Shown here piece by piece: positions 54,856 to 63,593 of a stretch of 64,000 bases of DNA. The stretch is from Cohnella abietis (GTDB taxonomy: Bacteria > Bacillota > Bacilli > Paenibacillales > Paenibacillaceae). The notes under the pieces were generated by a model, which was given only the letters and a program-made list of their open reading frames with translations, did no database searches and was not told where the DNA came from. The DNA is taken from NCBI RefSeq assembly GCF_004295585.1, contig NZ_AP019400.1, forward strand, positions 3,694,001-3,758,000, written 5' to 3'. A program made the translations under genes and the position numbers. Numbering within the stretch: position 1 is the first letter of the stretch; every line of letters starts with the position of its first letter.

Positions 54856-56901
54856 TCACTGCTGTTTCTTGGCAAGCGGAAGCTCTATAAGTGCATTCGC
54901 AAAAGTATCCAAGGAAACCATTCGACTAGCGTAATCATAATCGTTGAGTGTATCATCAATAGAATAGAAGAGTACATTTCCTTTCTTCACTGCTGGAAGA
55001 CCATTCCATATCGCTGACTCTGTTAATTGCTTTTTGAGTTCATCCACATTAGGACCAAAATACGTATAAGCGATAATATCAGCCTCACTCAGATATTCCC
55101 CGATGACTTCAAGTGATATAGGTGAATAGTAGCCCTCTGATTTAGGGTTTTTACTATTGAAAAACTTATTCTCAACAATCTCAGGCGCTCGCATGCCCAA
55201 ATCATTGTAAATAATTCCTCTCGTTTTGTCGCCTTGCAGACCAGCTGTACCTTCTTCTACTCCTTGCAAAAACACGATTTTCTTATCATGGAGATTGGAG
55301 TCCACTAGACGCTGCTTAGCTGCTTCTGCTTTGATTTTATACTGAGCTATAAATTCCTTAGCTTGTTCGGTCATACCAAAAACTTCACCAAAAAAAGTCA
55401 TCCGTTCTTCCAATTCAGACATTTCATTATAAAAGATAGTCGGCGCTATTTTGTTCAACTGCTCAATTGATGATGCTGTCCATGTACGAGAACCAATAAT
55501 GAGATCAGGCTCCAGAGCCAAAATGCTTTCCAAATCATCTCCGGAAACTAGGCTAACGCCATTGAGATTTTGTCCCCATTGCTGCTTCCATTCCTCCGGC
55601 CGCTTAGAAGGATCACCGTAAATATCGACACCGACCACCGTTTTTCCAAATGGCAAAATATCCCCAATATTATTTCCTACCAAATATACTATACGCTGCG
55701 GATCAGCCGGAACCTCGACATCTCCACTCTCTGTTTTAATAACACGAGTCTGCACTGCCGTCTCTGTCCCCTTTGTTTCTGCACTGGATGCCGCCTGCGT
55801 TTGCGACTGCGTAGGGTTTGGAGATCCTGCATGATTCACCGTCGCATTCGACGTGCATGCTGACAACAGCAGCATCAAACTTGTTGCCGCAGCTAGTACA
55901 AATTCCTTACTTCTTGTCTGTCCAAACATGAATAACTCCCCGTCTCCTTTTGATATGGCTAGTCGATCTAGTCCTCTATCATTGTAAGGATGTTGAGAAT
56001 CGTTATCAATATCACAATTCGTAAAGTTATCCATCATTTTTCTTCTGTAATCCCTTGGCGTCATGCGGTAATACTTCTTAAACATACGGTTCAAATTCAA
56101 TTCATCTACAAAACCACAACCCACGGCAATCTCCTGTATGGTAATGTGGCTTTTCTGCAAATACTTCTTAGCTGCATCCAATCGTTTTTCGTTCAAATAT
56201 TCTTCTACACTTTTATTTTCGCGTTTCTTGAATAATTTAGTGAGCAAACTTCTGCTAATAGGAAGCAGCTCCGCCATTGAATGAATGGACACCTGCTCGC
56301 TATAATGTTCATCGAGATACTGCTTGACCACCCCTACGTAATCAGGCTCAAAGTAACGAATGTTCCCCTTCCTTAGCTCTATGTAAATTTGATGTATCGT
56401 CTGATACAGGATTACCTTTGAATAAAATTGATTTACCTTTACATTCGAATTCCAATGCTCATACATCTCTTTAAGCTTTTCCATGAAAAAGATGGGATTC
56501 TCCGGTGAGAACCCGTACACTTGTGTAAATGGATTGATCTGTTCTAGTAATCGATGAATGCTCCGCTTATAAAATGGAGTACTCCCCGCTTTATACAAAA
56601 CCATATAGGTCTCCAGCTCCGTATCCATTGGACAAATCGAAAGTTCGGTCCCCTTCCCCCCATGAAAAATACCAAATCTGCCAGATTGATAAGAAGTACG
56701 ATTAAGCGTTACGCTTGCTGCACCACCTTGGATATATATAAACATGCTGGTTGGCAGCCTGTTAAGCTGCAACGGCTTGTCAGGCTGAAGCAATTGAAGA
56801 CGAACATCGACAATGTCGATCGAAAATCGCGCCCATAATTGAATGGCCACTTCGATCATCTCTTGCGATAAATGATTATTAAAATGACTTTCTCTTGGCA
56901 A
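54856..56901 (-). CDS. AraC-type regulator fused to siderophore-binding lipoprotein (Btr/FeuA-like)
   Basis: One 681-residue open frame in two parts. Residues 1 to about 165 are a cupin-like ligand region, and about 190-310 an AraC double HTH ('EQVSIHSMAELLPISRSLLT', 'ITIQEIAVGCGFVDELNLNR'). From residue 325 a second protein begins: MFGQTRSKEF then a hydrophobic run and a lipobox LLSAC (Cys349), a Ser/Thr linker and a FeuA/FhuD-type iron-siderophore-binding domain ('RIVYLVGNNIGDILPFGKTV', 'LEPDLIIGSRTWTA'). The internal ATG (55929) has its own GGGGAG site. Btr of Bacillus subtilis is a natural AraC-binding-protein fusion but lacks a signal peptide. This one may be read both as a fusion and as two proteins. 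Regulation by iron is likely (Fur-like boxes at 56949 and 55994). Confidence 0.85.
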   Translation of the reverse strand: MPRESHFNNHLSQEMIEVAIQLWARFSIDIVDVRLQLLQPDKPLQLNRLPTSMFIYIQGGAASVTLNRTSYQSGRFGIFHGGKGTELSICPMDTELETYMVLYKAGSTPFYKRSIHRLLEQINPFTQVYGFSPENPIFFMEKLKEMYEHWNSNVKVNQFYSKVILYQTIHQIYIELRKGNIRYFEPDYVGVVKQYLDEHYSEQVSIHSMAELLPISRSLLTKLFKKRENKSVEEYLNEKRLDAAKKYLQKSHITIQEIAVGCGFVDELNLNRMFKKYYRMTPRDYRRKMMDNFTNCDIDNDSQHPYNDRGLDRLAISKGDGELFMFGQTRSKEFVLAAATSLMLLLSACTSNATVNHAGSPNPTQSQTQAASSAETKGTETAVQTRVIKTESGDVEVPADPQRIVYLVGNNIGDILPFGKTVVGVDIYGDPSKRPEEWKQQWGQNLNGVSLVSGDDLESILALEPDLIIGSRTWTASSIEQLNKIAPTIFYNEMSELEERMTFFGEVFGMTEQAKEFIAQYKIKAEAAKQRLVDSNLHDKKIVFLQGVEEGTAGLQGDKTRGIIYNDLGMRAPEIVENKFFNSKNPKSEGYYSPISLEVIGEYLSEADIIAYTYFGPNVDELKKQLTESAIWNGLPAVKKGNVLFYSIDDTLNDYDYASRMVSLDTFANALIELPLAKKQQ
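55994..56008 (-). promoter_or_regulatory. Fur-like box inside the fusion gene, before the internal lipoprotein start
   Basis: TGAGAATCGTTATCA (plus strand) matches the 7-1-7 Fur core TGATAATnATTATCA at 12 of 14 defined positions. It is 65 bases upstream of the internal ATG at 55929, where a promoter for the lipoprotein part could lie. Confidence 0.55.
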
Positions 56902-56948
56902 GTACGTTCACTCCTCCTGTAATCATCCTATGTGTAGAATAATTCAAT

Positions 56949-56963
56949 TGATTATGATTATCA
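56949..56963 (-). promoter_or_regulatory. Fur box before the AraC-lipoprotein gene
   Basis: TGATTATGATTATCA matches the 7-1-7 Fur core TGATAATnATTATCA with one mismatch. It lies 48 bases upstream of the start, as in iron-repressed genes. The rest of 56902-57146 shows no gene. Confidence 0.8.
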
Positions 56964-57077
56964 ATGTTAATGGAGTGAGGTAGTAGCGAGTGCCAGGGTT
57001 CTTCTTTTTGCTAATAACGGACCAAATCAGGTATATGAAGTTTGTGCGAAGCGGGCGCTAGAAAGGGTGAGTCAGTG

Positions 57078-57127
57078 AAAAAACAGGTTAATCATGGTAG
57101 CAAATGACCATAATCGACCTGTTTTTT
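57078..57127 (-). terminator. Terminator of the Msr operon
   Basis: Minus strand: AAAAACAGGT pairs with ACCTGTTTTT across a long imperfect inner stem, followed by a T run. It lies 20 bases after the msrAB stop. Confidence 0.85.
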
Positions 57128-57146
57128 AGGCAAGCATCTACTTTAT

Positions 57147-58250
57147 TTATTCGACCACAGGTATTAAGTAACCGTAGGTTTCCTTATCCATCTGCGCGAT
57201 TGGGATGAATCGGATAGACGCGCTATTGATACAATAGCGTTTCCCTCCGCGATCTTCAGGTCCGTCGTCGAACATATGTCCGAGATGAATGTCCCCCGTC
57301 CGGCTACGCACCTCTGTTCGAACCATTCCGAAGCTTGTATCCTCATGATAGGTAACGACGTCCGGGATGATTGGCTTCGTGAAGCTCGGCCACCCACAAC
57401 CGGAATCATACTTATCCTTACTTGAAAATAAAGGCTCCCCAGTCGCGATGTCCACATAAATACCGGGTTCATCATTATCCCAATACTCGTTGGTGAAAGC
57501 GTGTTCCGTATCATTGTTGACGACTACCTCATACTGGTCTTTCGTCAATCTCTGCTTTAATACATCATCGGTCGGTCTCGGATATTGGGAGGGGTCGATC
57601 ACAATCTCCTGTTCATCCAGAATGCTTAGATCGATATGGCAATATCCGTTCGGATTTTTCTCCAAATAATCTTGATGATACTCCTCTGCTAGATAATAGT
57701 TCTGCAAAGGCAATACTTCGGTGACAATCGGCTTGGCGTACTTTTCTTGCTCCTGAGCAACAGCTTGTTGTATGACCTCTGCATCATCGGCATGTGTATA
57801 GTATATCCCCGTTCGATACTGAATGCCTTGGTCATTCCCTTGCTTATTCACGTTAGTGGGATCGATTACCCTGAAGTAATCAGCAAGCAGCTTCTGCAGG
57901 GTGACTTGCTTCGGATCGTATTTCACATGAACGGTTTCTGCGAAACCGCGATCTCCCCGGATCACATCTTTATATGTCGGGTTCTCACCCTCTCCGTTCG
58001 CATAACCGGAAGTTACGTCATAAACACCGTTAATGCGGGACATATACGCCTCCACGCCCCAGAAGCAGCCGCCAGCCAAGTACAAGTCTCGCAAATCGGA
58101 TTCGGATATCTGTGCTGCATTGTCGGATCGGGTTGTCGTTGTTCTCATTGAATCCTGCCGAGCATTCTCGTCACTGCTGCGCCCGCAGGCGGACAACAAC
58201 AAAATTATAGTGGCTATAAATACGCCTAAACTAACTTTTCTCATGAACAT
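57147..58250 (-). CDS. msrAB: Methionine sulfoxide reductase MsrA-MsrB fusion lipoprotein
   Basis: A 367-residue lipoprotein with lipobox LLSAC (Cys22). The MsrA domain is at about 55-205 with catalytic Cys62 in '[10 protein letters not shown]'. The MsrB domain is at about 225-350 with catalytic Cys340 in 'KRYCINSAS' and resolving Cys285 in 'SGCGWPSF'. The two CxxC pairs that bind structural zinc in many MsrB proteins are replaced by VDIATG and RSRTG. It reduces both S- and R-methionine sulfoxide on proteins outside the membrane. Electrons should come from the neighbouring TlpA-like protein and CcdA. Start chosen at 58250 after GGGAGG; ATG 58244 also fits. Confidence 0.95.
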   Translation of the reverse strand: MFMRKVSLGVFIATIILLLSACGRSSDENARQDSMRTTTTRSDNAAQISESDLRDLYLAGGCFWGVEAYMSRINGVYDVTSGYANGEGENPTYKDVIRGDRGFAETVHVKYDPKQVTLQKLLADYFRVIDPTNVNKQGNDQGIQYRTGIYYTHADDAEVIQQAVAQEQEKYAKPIVTEVLPLQNYYLAEEYHQDYLEKNPNGYCHIDLSILDEQEIVIDPSQYPRPTDDVLKQRLTKDQYEVVVNNDTEHAFTNEYWDNDEPGIYVDIATGEPLFSSKDKYDSGCGWPSFTKPIIPDVVTYHEDTSFGMVRTEVRSRTGDIHLGHMFDDGPEDRGGKRYCINSASIRFIPIAQMDKETYGYLIPVVE

Positions 58251-58261
58251 CCCGTCCTCCC

Positions 58262-58813
58262 TCACGTTATTCCCTTGAATGTCTCCGTAATAATGTCGTT
58301 GGAGGCATGGCCGGGGGATGATTTGACCAGAATGCCGTCTGAACCGATATAAAAGGAGCTCGGATATCCTCTTAATCCGAATTTCTTCGCCCACACCCCG
58401 TCTTCGTCCAATAACACAGTGATATTGTGATACGGTTGTCTAGTGAACCATTCGGTAAAATCCTTCGTGGATTTCTCTCCTTTATAGTTCGGCGTGACGA
58501 TCGTAATCACATGGAAGCCATTATCTTGACCGGCCAACGTATTTAGGTCCTCAAGCCCCGCTAGACAGATCGAGCACCAGGAAGCCCAATATTTCACATA
58601 AACCTTCTGGCCCTTGAAATCTGCAAGACGGACTTCATTGCCGTTCAGGTCGTTTATGGAGACAGGTGGGGCGGTAACTCCCTTGTTCATTATTCTGGAT
58701 GCCTCCCCCATTGCAGTATCTTGCATTGTTTCCTTAGCGCCACATGCGGACAGAACCGCAAGCAGAACGCCGGCTGTCAGCACATATTTGATCAGCTGCT
58801 TTGAGATCTTCAT
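58262..58813 (-). CDS. TlpA/ResA-like thioredoxin lipoprotein
   Basis: A 183-residue lipoprotein: signal with lipid Cys24 in '[11 protein letters not shown]', then a thioredoxin fold whose active site is '[16 protein letters not shown]' (Cys80 and Cys83). It should accept electrons from CcdA and pass them to the MsrAB protein, as the Etrx proteins of Streptococcus pneumoniae do. It is 12 bases upstream of the msrAB start and 20 bases after ccdA, in one operon. Confidence 0.9.
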   Translation of the reverse strand: MKISKQLIKYVLTAGVLLAVLSACGAKETMQDTAMGEASRIMNKGVTAPPVSINDLNGNEVRLADFKGQKVYVKYWASWCSICLAGLEDLNTLAGQDNGFHVITIVTPNYKGEKSTKDFTEWFTRQPYHNITVLLDEDGVWAKKFGLRGYPSSFYIGSDGILVKSSPGHASNDIITETFKGIT

Positions 58814-58832
58814 GCTTCATCCCCCCAGTCAT

Positions 58833-59558
58833 TTACTGAAACCACACGATGATCGTGTTAAGCCTATCTGTCATAAGCACAATTCCCATTAAGATGAGAA
58901 TGCAGCCGGATATAACCTTGATCATTCCCATGAATTTATACAACCGTCTGATCCGTGTGAGGATAAAATCTGAAAATACAGACATCAGCAAAAAGGGAAT
59001 CGCCAGCCCTAGCGTATAGATGAGCATCAGGAATCCACCGTAAGCTGGGGAGCCTTCACCAGCTGCGATACTGAGAATTGCAGCCAGCACCGGACCGATG
59101 CACGGCGTCCATCCAAAGCTAAAAGTCAGCCCGAGCAGAAAAGCGCCGATATATCCCCCATTGTCGATGCGATTGCTGGAAATCTTTCTTTCGCGTTCTA
59201 GCAAAGAAAACTTAATCCATCCCGTCTGATATAGACCGAACAGTACGACGACGGCTCCGCAGACAGCGATGAATCGAGAGCTTGTGATTACGGTGCCAAT
59301 CGTCCCTGAGCCAAAGCCGAGGAGGATGAAAACCGTAGATAACCCTAGAACAAACATCAGTGTTCTTAATATCAGTCCAGGCCGGAGTCGAATGGAACTG
59401 GAATCACTCGTCCCCGGGTTAGCGTTGCTCGCACTGTTTCCCGACAAATAAGCAATATATACGGGAAGCAGCGGCAAAATACATGGTGAAAAAAACGATA
59501 ACAGCCCTGCAGCAAATACCCCAAAAATAAATAAATGATCGCCTGCCAATTCAATCAC
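58833..59558 (-). CDS. ccdA: CcdA-family thiol-disulfide transmembrane protein
   Basis: A 241-residue protein with six membrane helices. 'FFSPCILPLLPVYIAYLSG' near the N-terminus contains the first redox Cys, and 'LTFSFGWTPCIGPVLAAILS' contains the second. CcdA carries electrons from cytoplasmic thioredoxin to extracytoplasmic thiol proteins. Start is GTG 59558, or TTG 59549 with a better-spaced AGGGGG. It sits between the kinase and the TlpA-like gene. Confidence 0.9.
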   Translation of the reverse strand: MIELAGDHLFIFGVFAAGLLSFFSPCILPLLPVYIAYLSGNSASNANPGTSDSSSIRLRPGLILRTLMFVLGLSTVFILLGFGSGTIGTVITSSRFIAVCGAVVVLFGLYQTGWIKFSLLERERKISSNRIDNGGYIGAFLLGLTFSFGWTPCIGPVLAAILSIAAGEGSPAYGGFLMLIYTLGLAIPFLLMSVFSDFILTRIRRLYKFMGMIKVISGCILILMGIVLMTDRLNTIIVWFQ

Positions 59559-59600
59559 CCCCTGATGTTATAGCGTCGTATTCCGGGATGAGGAAAAGAA

Positions 59601-60659
59601 CTAATCGGTAGCCGTTTTGCGGCTTGTATAGATCGGCAACGTAAACCAAAAGCAGCTTCCTTCTCCCGTGGAACTGCGCACCCCGATTTCGCCGCCATGG
59701 AGCTGGACAATGGATTTAGCGATGGCCAGCCCCAGCCCGGCACCTCCGCTGCTTTTACTTCTAGATTTATCCACCCGATAAAAACGTTCAAATATACGTG
59801 AAGTCTCCGCTGCCTCTATTCCTTCGCCTTCATCGGTGACGGAGATTCTCAAGTAGGTATTTTCCTGCTCGTGCGCGGATAGCACGATCTTCCCTCCATT
59901 AGGGGAATATTGAATGGCATTTTGCAGCAGATTGGATAGGACCCGCTTTATTTGAGCGGGCATCATATTAGCGGCAGACAGTTTATCCGGCATCTCAATC
60001 TCAACCTTAAGCTGCTTCTCCTCTAGATGCAAAGAGAAGCTTTCCAAGGTACTGATCAGGAGCTCATCCGCATGATAAGGCTGCGGGTCGAATATTTCCC
60101 CCTGTGCTTCCATACTAGAAAGCACGAACAAGTCATGAATGAGCCCACCAAGCCGCACAGTTTCCAGCCGAATCGTGTGAAGATAGCGCTGAAAGGTTAT
60201 CTCATCCTTGATTACATCGTCCTCCAACGCTTCTACGAACGATTGAATGGATGCAAGGGGCGTACGCAAATCATGTGAGACATTCGCAATCAATTCCCGC
60301 CGCGCCGACTCGGAGCTGTACAAATTGTCAAAGCTTTCCTTCAATTTACGACTCATCTCGTTAAATTGTTGTGCTAGTATCTTATATTCTACCGGACCTA
60401 TTGATGGGACTTCCGTATGGAAATCTCCTTCGGCAATTCTCTTGGTCTGTTGGGTGATCCGCGCGATCGATTTCTCCAAAGGTCGTGTTAGCAAATGCTG
60501 TAGTATGAAAGAGAGCAGTCCTATACCAGCCGTTACGCTAGAAAGCCAGTATAGCTGTTCGATCGAAAGCAGCATTTTGGAGTAGCTAACAAATAAACAG
60601 ATTAATAAAACGCCGATACCTGTAAGGTTGGCCAGCAATAAATTCGTTCTTAATTTCAT
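59601..60659 (-). CDS. Sensor histidine kinase of the Msr operon
   Basis: A 352-residue kinase. Two N-terminal helices with a short extracytoplasmic loop, HAMP ('PLEKSIARITQQTKRIAEGD'), phosphoacceptor 'ELIANVSHDLRTPLASIQSF', and ATPase motifs 'LLQNAIQYSPNGG', 'VTDEGEGI', 'GAGLGLAIAKS'. It starts within the stop of the response regulator gene (ATGA overlap). It probably senses an oxidant or cell-surface redox state, inferred from the operon. Confidence 0.9.
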   Translation of the reverse strand: MKLRTNLLLANLTGIGVLLICLFVSYSKMLLSIEQLYWLSSVTAGIGLLSFILQHLLTRPLEKSIARITQQTKRIAEGDFHTEVPSIGPVEYKILAQQFNEMSRKLKESFDNLYSSESARRELIANVSHDLRTPLASIQSFVEALEDDVIKDEITFQRYLHTIRLETVRLGGLIHDLFVLSSMEAQGEIFDPQPYHADELLISTLESFSLHLEEKQLKVEIEMPDKLSAANMMPAQIKRVLSNLLQNAIQYSPNGGKIVLSAHEQENTYLRISVTDEGEGIEAAETSRIFERFYRVDKSRSKSSGGAGLGLAIAKSIVQLHGGEIGVRSSTGEGSCFWFTLPIYTSRKTATD

Positions 60660-61360
60660 TGGTTAGCTTCACCCGCAAACTTATAGCCAATTCCCCAGAC
60701 CGTCTTGATATATTTAGGTTCCGAGGGATTCGGCTCGATCTTTTCTCTCAATCTGCGTATATGCACGGTCACTGTGGTCGTATCTCCCTCATAGCTAAAA
60801 TCCCACAGTTTGCTCAAAATTTGATTCCGAGAAAAGACTTGATCTGGATGGCTCGCAAGTAAGTAAAGCATCTCAAATTCCGTCACCGTCAAGTCAATCT
60901 CCTTCCCACATACTTCAACTCTGCGTTTTCCTGCGTGAATCGTAATATCCTCATATTTAAGCGTTTGATTGGAAGCAACTGGAGGAGTCTGTATGAGCCG
61001 AACCCTGCGCAAAATGGCCCTTATGCGAAGAACGAGCTCTCTCGGACTGAAGGGCTTCGTCAGATAATCATCTGCGCCTAATGTCAGCCCCATTAGTCTA
61101 TCCTGCTCTTCTCCGCGTGCGGTCAGCATGATAATCGGTATATCCTCTGTTTGACGGATTTCTTTACACACTTGCCAACCGTCTTTGTGGGGCATCATGA
61201 GATCGAGCACGATTAAGTCTACCTTATGGCTGGACCACAGCTCCAGCGCTTCCAAGCCATCTCTTGCGGTCATAACTAGATATCCTTCTCGTTCCAGATA
61301 TCGACGGCATACATCCGTAATATTTGTATCGTCATCAGCAACTAGTACGCGCTCGTTCAA
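60656..61360 (-). CDS. OmpR-family response regulator of the Msr operon
   Basis: A 234-residue regulator with receiver domain ('VADDDTNITDVCRRYLEREG', Asp in 'LIVLDLMMPHKDGWQV', Lys in 'DDYLTKPFSPREL') and a winged-helix DNA-binding domain ('TVTEFEMLYLLASHPDQVFS'). Start TTG 61360 follows GGAG by 9 bases. First gene of the kinase-ccdA-tlpA-msrAB operon; it lies 78 bases downstream of the Met-rich protein gene on the same strand. Confidence 0.9.
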   Translation of the reverse strand: MNERVLVADDDTNITDVCRRYLEREGYLVMTARDGLEALELWSSHKVDLIVLDLMMPHKDGWQVCKEIRQTEDIPIIMLTARGEEQDRLMGLTLGADDYLTKPFSPRELVLRIRAILRRVRLIQTPPVASNQTLKYEDITIHAGKRRVEVCGKEIDLTVTEFEMLYLLASHPDQVFSRNQILSKLWDFSYEGDTTTVTVHIRRLREKIEPNPSEPKYIKTVWGIGYKFAGEANQ

Positions 61361-61438
61361 TCCGCCCCACTCCTAACGTTCGATAAGATCAATTAACTTG
61401 ATCATACCATAATCAGATTGCTCAACTCCGCTGTTTGT

Positions 61439-61984
61439 TCACCCCATTATTGAAGACGGCTTCATATATTTCGTTACCAATGCCGCGACAACGTAAGTAT
61501 TATTACGATAAAGGATAGGAGCTGCATCCAGCTTAACCAGCTTGCCGTCTACCGTAATATTTTTTGATCCGATCCATAATTTAATGGTTTGTACCCCTTG
61601 CTTCATACTATCGTCCGTCATCTTGTCATCCGTCATCTTGCTATCCATCATTTTATCATCCGTCATCTTGTCATCCGTCATCTTGCTATCCATCATTTTA
61701 TCATCCGTCATCTTCTCATCCATCATCTTGTCATCCTTCATCTTGTCATCCTTCATTTTGCTATCCATCATCTTGTCATTGTAAATCAATGTTACCGATT
61801 TTTCCTTGCCGTCCCATTTCACGCTGTAGCCATACATTTCTGCTGCTTGTCTCAGATGAACTAGCTCGTTGCCATCTTTCTTGATTAACTTGGGCGTTGC
61901 CGCGCTCGCCAATCCGGCAAAGGCTAGCGATAGTATAAGTGCTGCCAGCAGAATGAATGTCTTGCCCTTTGTTCCTCTAATCAT
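61439..61984 (-). CDS. Secreted methionine-rich pentapeptide-repeat protein
   Basis: A protein of about 181 residues with signal peptide (FILLAALILSLAFAGLASA). The mature protein has a copper-amine-oxidase-N-like stalk ('KKDGNELVHLRQAAEMYGYS' before the repeats; 'KLDAAPILYRNNTYVVAALV' after). Between the two halves lies an insertion of 11 repeats of xKMxD plus DSM, with 16 methionines in 58 residues and many Lys and Asp. The Met-rich insert is exposed to oxidation outside the cell, and the gene directly precedes the two-component/CcdA/TlpA/MsrAB operon on the same strand. Start ATG 61984; a GTG 61993 is possible. That it acts as a sacrificial methionine pool or redox sensor is inference. Confidence 0.85.
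   Translation of the reverse strand: MIRGTKGKTFILLAALILSLAFAGLASAATPKLIKKDGNELVHLRQAAEMYGYSVKWDGKEKSVTLIYNDKMMDSKMKDDKMKDDKMMDEKMTDDKMMDSKMTDDKMTDDKMMDSKMTDDKMTDDSMKQGVQTIKLWIGSKNITVDGKLVKLDAAPILYRNNTYVVAALVTKYMKPSSIMG
61604..61777 (-). repeat. 15-bp coding tandem repeat (xKMxD units)
   Basis: Eleven in-frame 15-base units plus a partial one encode [DSE]KM[MKT]D. Plus-strand units read like 'catcttgtcatccgt' and similar. The repeats make copy-number change by slippage possible without frame loss. Confidence 0.9.
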
Positions 61985-62151
61985 TGATATCACACTCCAT
62001 TTAAGTTATCTTGCAAAATCAGAATAAAGTAAACTGCTTACAGATCTCTAAGCAAATTATTACGATTCTATTAAGGCGTTAAAAACAACTGTGTTTGTCC
62101 AACGCTAGAATTTAAAAATAACGCCTTCATTGCTTCCTTATAGCTCATTAC

Positions 62152-62182
62152 AAAACAACCTGCCGGTGATCCAGCAGGTTGC
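62152..62182 (-). terminator. Stem-loop after the MFS gene (62301)
   Basis: AACCTGC (62157-62163) and GCAGGTT (62174-62180) pair, and the minus strand continues GTTTTG. It follows the MFS stop by about 120 bases. Apart from this, 61985-62300 shows the promoter region of the Met-rich gene and no other feature. Confidence 0.6.
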
Positions 62183-62300
62183 AGTATATTGCCTGTTAAT
62201 ATCGTCTGAATATTTTCCGTGCCAGTGTCCTGAACAATAAATCATACATACCGAGTTGATTTGGTGGAGCCAATCAATCATTGGAATTCATCGAATTCAA

Positions 62301-63455
62301 TTATGCAGATCTGCGACGCATGTATAACGAAAATATAGCCGGGATGAGAGCAATTGCGACGCCAATTCCAGCAAACCAACCGACTGCTGTAAGAGAAATA
62401 CCTTCTACAATGACGCCCCCGATTACAGCCCCTACGGCCATGCCCAACTGCACGATCGAACTGTTCAAACTTAGGATGATTCCCGAAGCCTGGGGAGCCA
62501 TACTAATTAAATAAACTTGTTGAACCGGCCCCATCGACCAAGCGAAAAAGGACCATAACATAAGCAAAGGTAACACGAACATGGACGAATGGGAGAACGC
62601 CGTCAGTAACAACAATATTCCGGAGTGAAAGATCAAGCCTCCAATCATCGTACGGGGGATACCCCATTTATCTACCCCGTAGCCACCAACTTGAGATCCT
62701 AGGAGACTAGCCAGCCCAAATGCAAACAATCCGATGCTTACCATCCGCTCGCTCATCCCCGTAATGTCTAGAAGAAACGGCGTTATATAGGTGTACAGAA
62801 TCATATATCCCAATATCCAGAAAAAACCGATGGAAAGCGTGACAGAGATTCGAGGATTTTTTAACAAGGCAAGCTGTTTCCGAATAGGAACGTGAGCCTC
62901 TCCCTCCGATTTCGGAATTGTCCGCAATAGAACCAACATCGCGATCAAGCTCAGTACTCCAATCCCTGTGAAAATAATTTTCCAATCATACGAGCTCGCA
63001 ATGACCCTTCCAAGCGGGACCCCGAGAATAAGTGCGAGGTTAAAGCCCAAGAGAATTGTAGCGATAGTGCTGCCCTGTTTACCAGGAAGTGCTATCTTGG
63101 CCGCAACGGTCAGGGCAACTACCATAAATACCCCCGTGCTAATGGCCAAAATAATTCTTGCTCCGATCAGCATGCCGTAGCCCGTTGTTGTGACAGTGAT
63201 CAAGTTCCCTATGAAAAATAATCCCAAAGCCAATAGCATAAGCTTTCTTCGGTCCATTTTTGCCGTGAGTGCAATAATAATCGGAGTGCCGATGGCATAT
63301 GCAAGCGAGTAGACCGTAATTAGCTGTCCTGCCGCCACTACAGACACCCCAACATCACTTGCAAGCATATCCAGAATACCGGCAATAACGAATTCCGAAG
63401 TTCCTACTAAAAAGCTGATAATGGCTAGAATATAAATTTTCCATGAATTTCTCAT
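62301..63455 (-). CDS. MFS transporter, DHA1 (sugar/drug efflux, AraJ-like)
   Basis: A 384-residue permease with 12 hydrophobic segments. The opening 'FLVGTSEFVIAGILDMLASD' and 'ALTAKMDRRKLMLLALGLFF' are typical of AraJ/YdhP-type DHA1 exporters. It may export arabinose-like sugars, purines or drugs. AGAGGAGA precedes the ATG. Upstream (63456-63593) is a short non-coding gap, then the monooxygenase gene on the same strand. Not obviously linked to the Msr system. Confidence 0.85.
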   Translation of the reverse strand: MRNSWKIYILAIISFLVGTSEFVIAGILDMLASDVGVSVVAAGQLITVYSLAYAIGTPIIIALTAKMDRRKLMLLALGLFFIGNLITVTTTGYGMLIGARIILAISTGVFMVVALTVAAKIALPGKQGSTIATILLGFNLALILGVPLGRVIASSYDWKIIFTGIGVLSLIAMLVLLRTIPKSEGEAHVPIRKQLALLKNPRISVTLSIGFFWILGYMILYTYITPFLLDITGMSERMVSIGLFAFGLASLLGSQVGGYGVDKWGIPRTMIGGLIFHSGILLLLTAFSHSSMFVLPLLMLWSFFAWSMGPVQQVYLISMAPQASGIILSLNSSIVQLGMAVGAVIGGVIVEGISLTAVGWFAGIGVAIALIPAIFSLYMRRRSA

Positions 63456-63593
63456 CGAGTTCTCCTCTTTCCTTTTCTACAGTTCTAAATCTGTAGAAGT
63501 CATTATTAAAAAAATAAGATTAGCCAACCGCCGAAGCCAATTCTCTGTCCAATCAAGCCTCTTTTCTCCAACGTTCATTCGCTGAATTAAGTG

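Noticed and set aside
61542..61864. Ile/Ser- and His-rich plus-strand repeat frames
   Set aside because: Antisense reading of the 15-base Met repeat; composition is a by-product.
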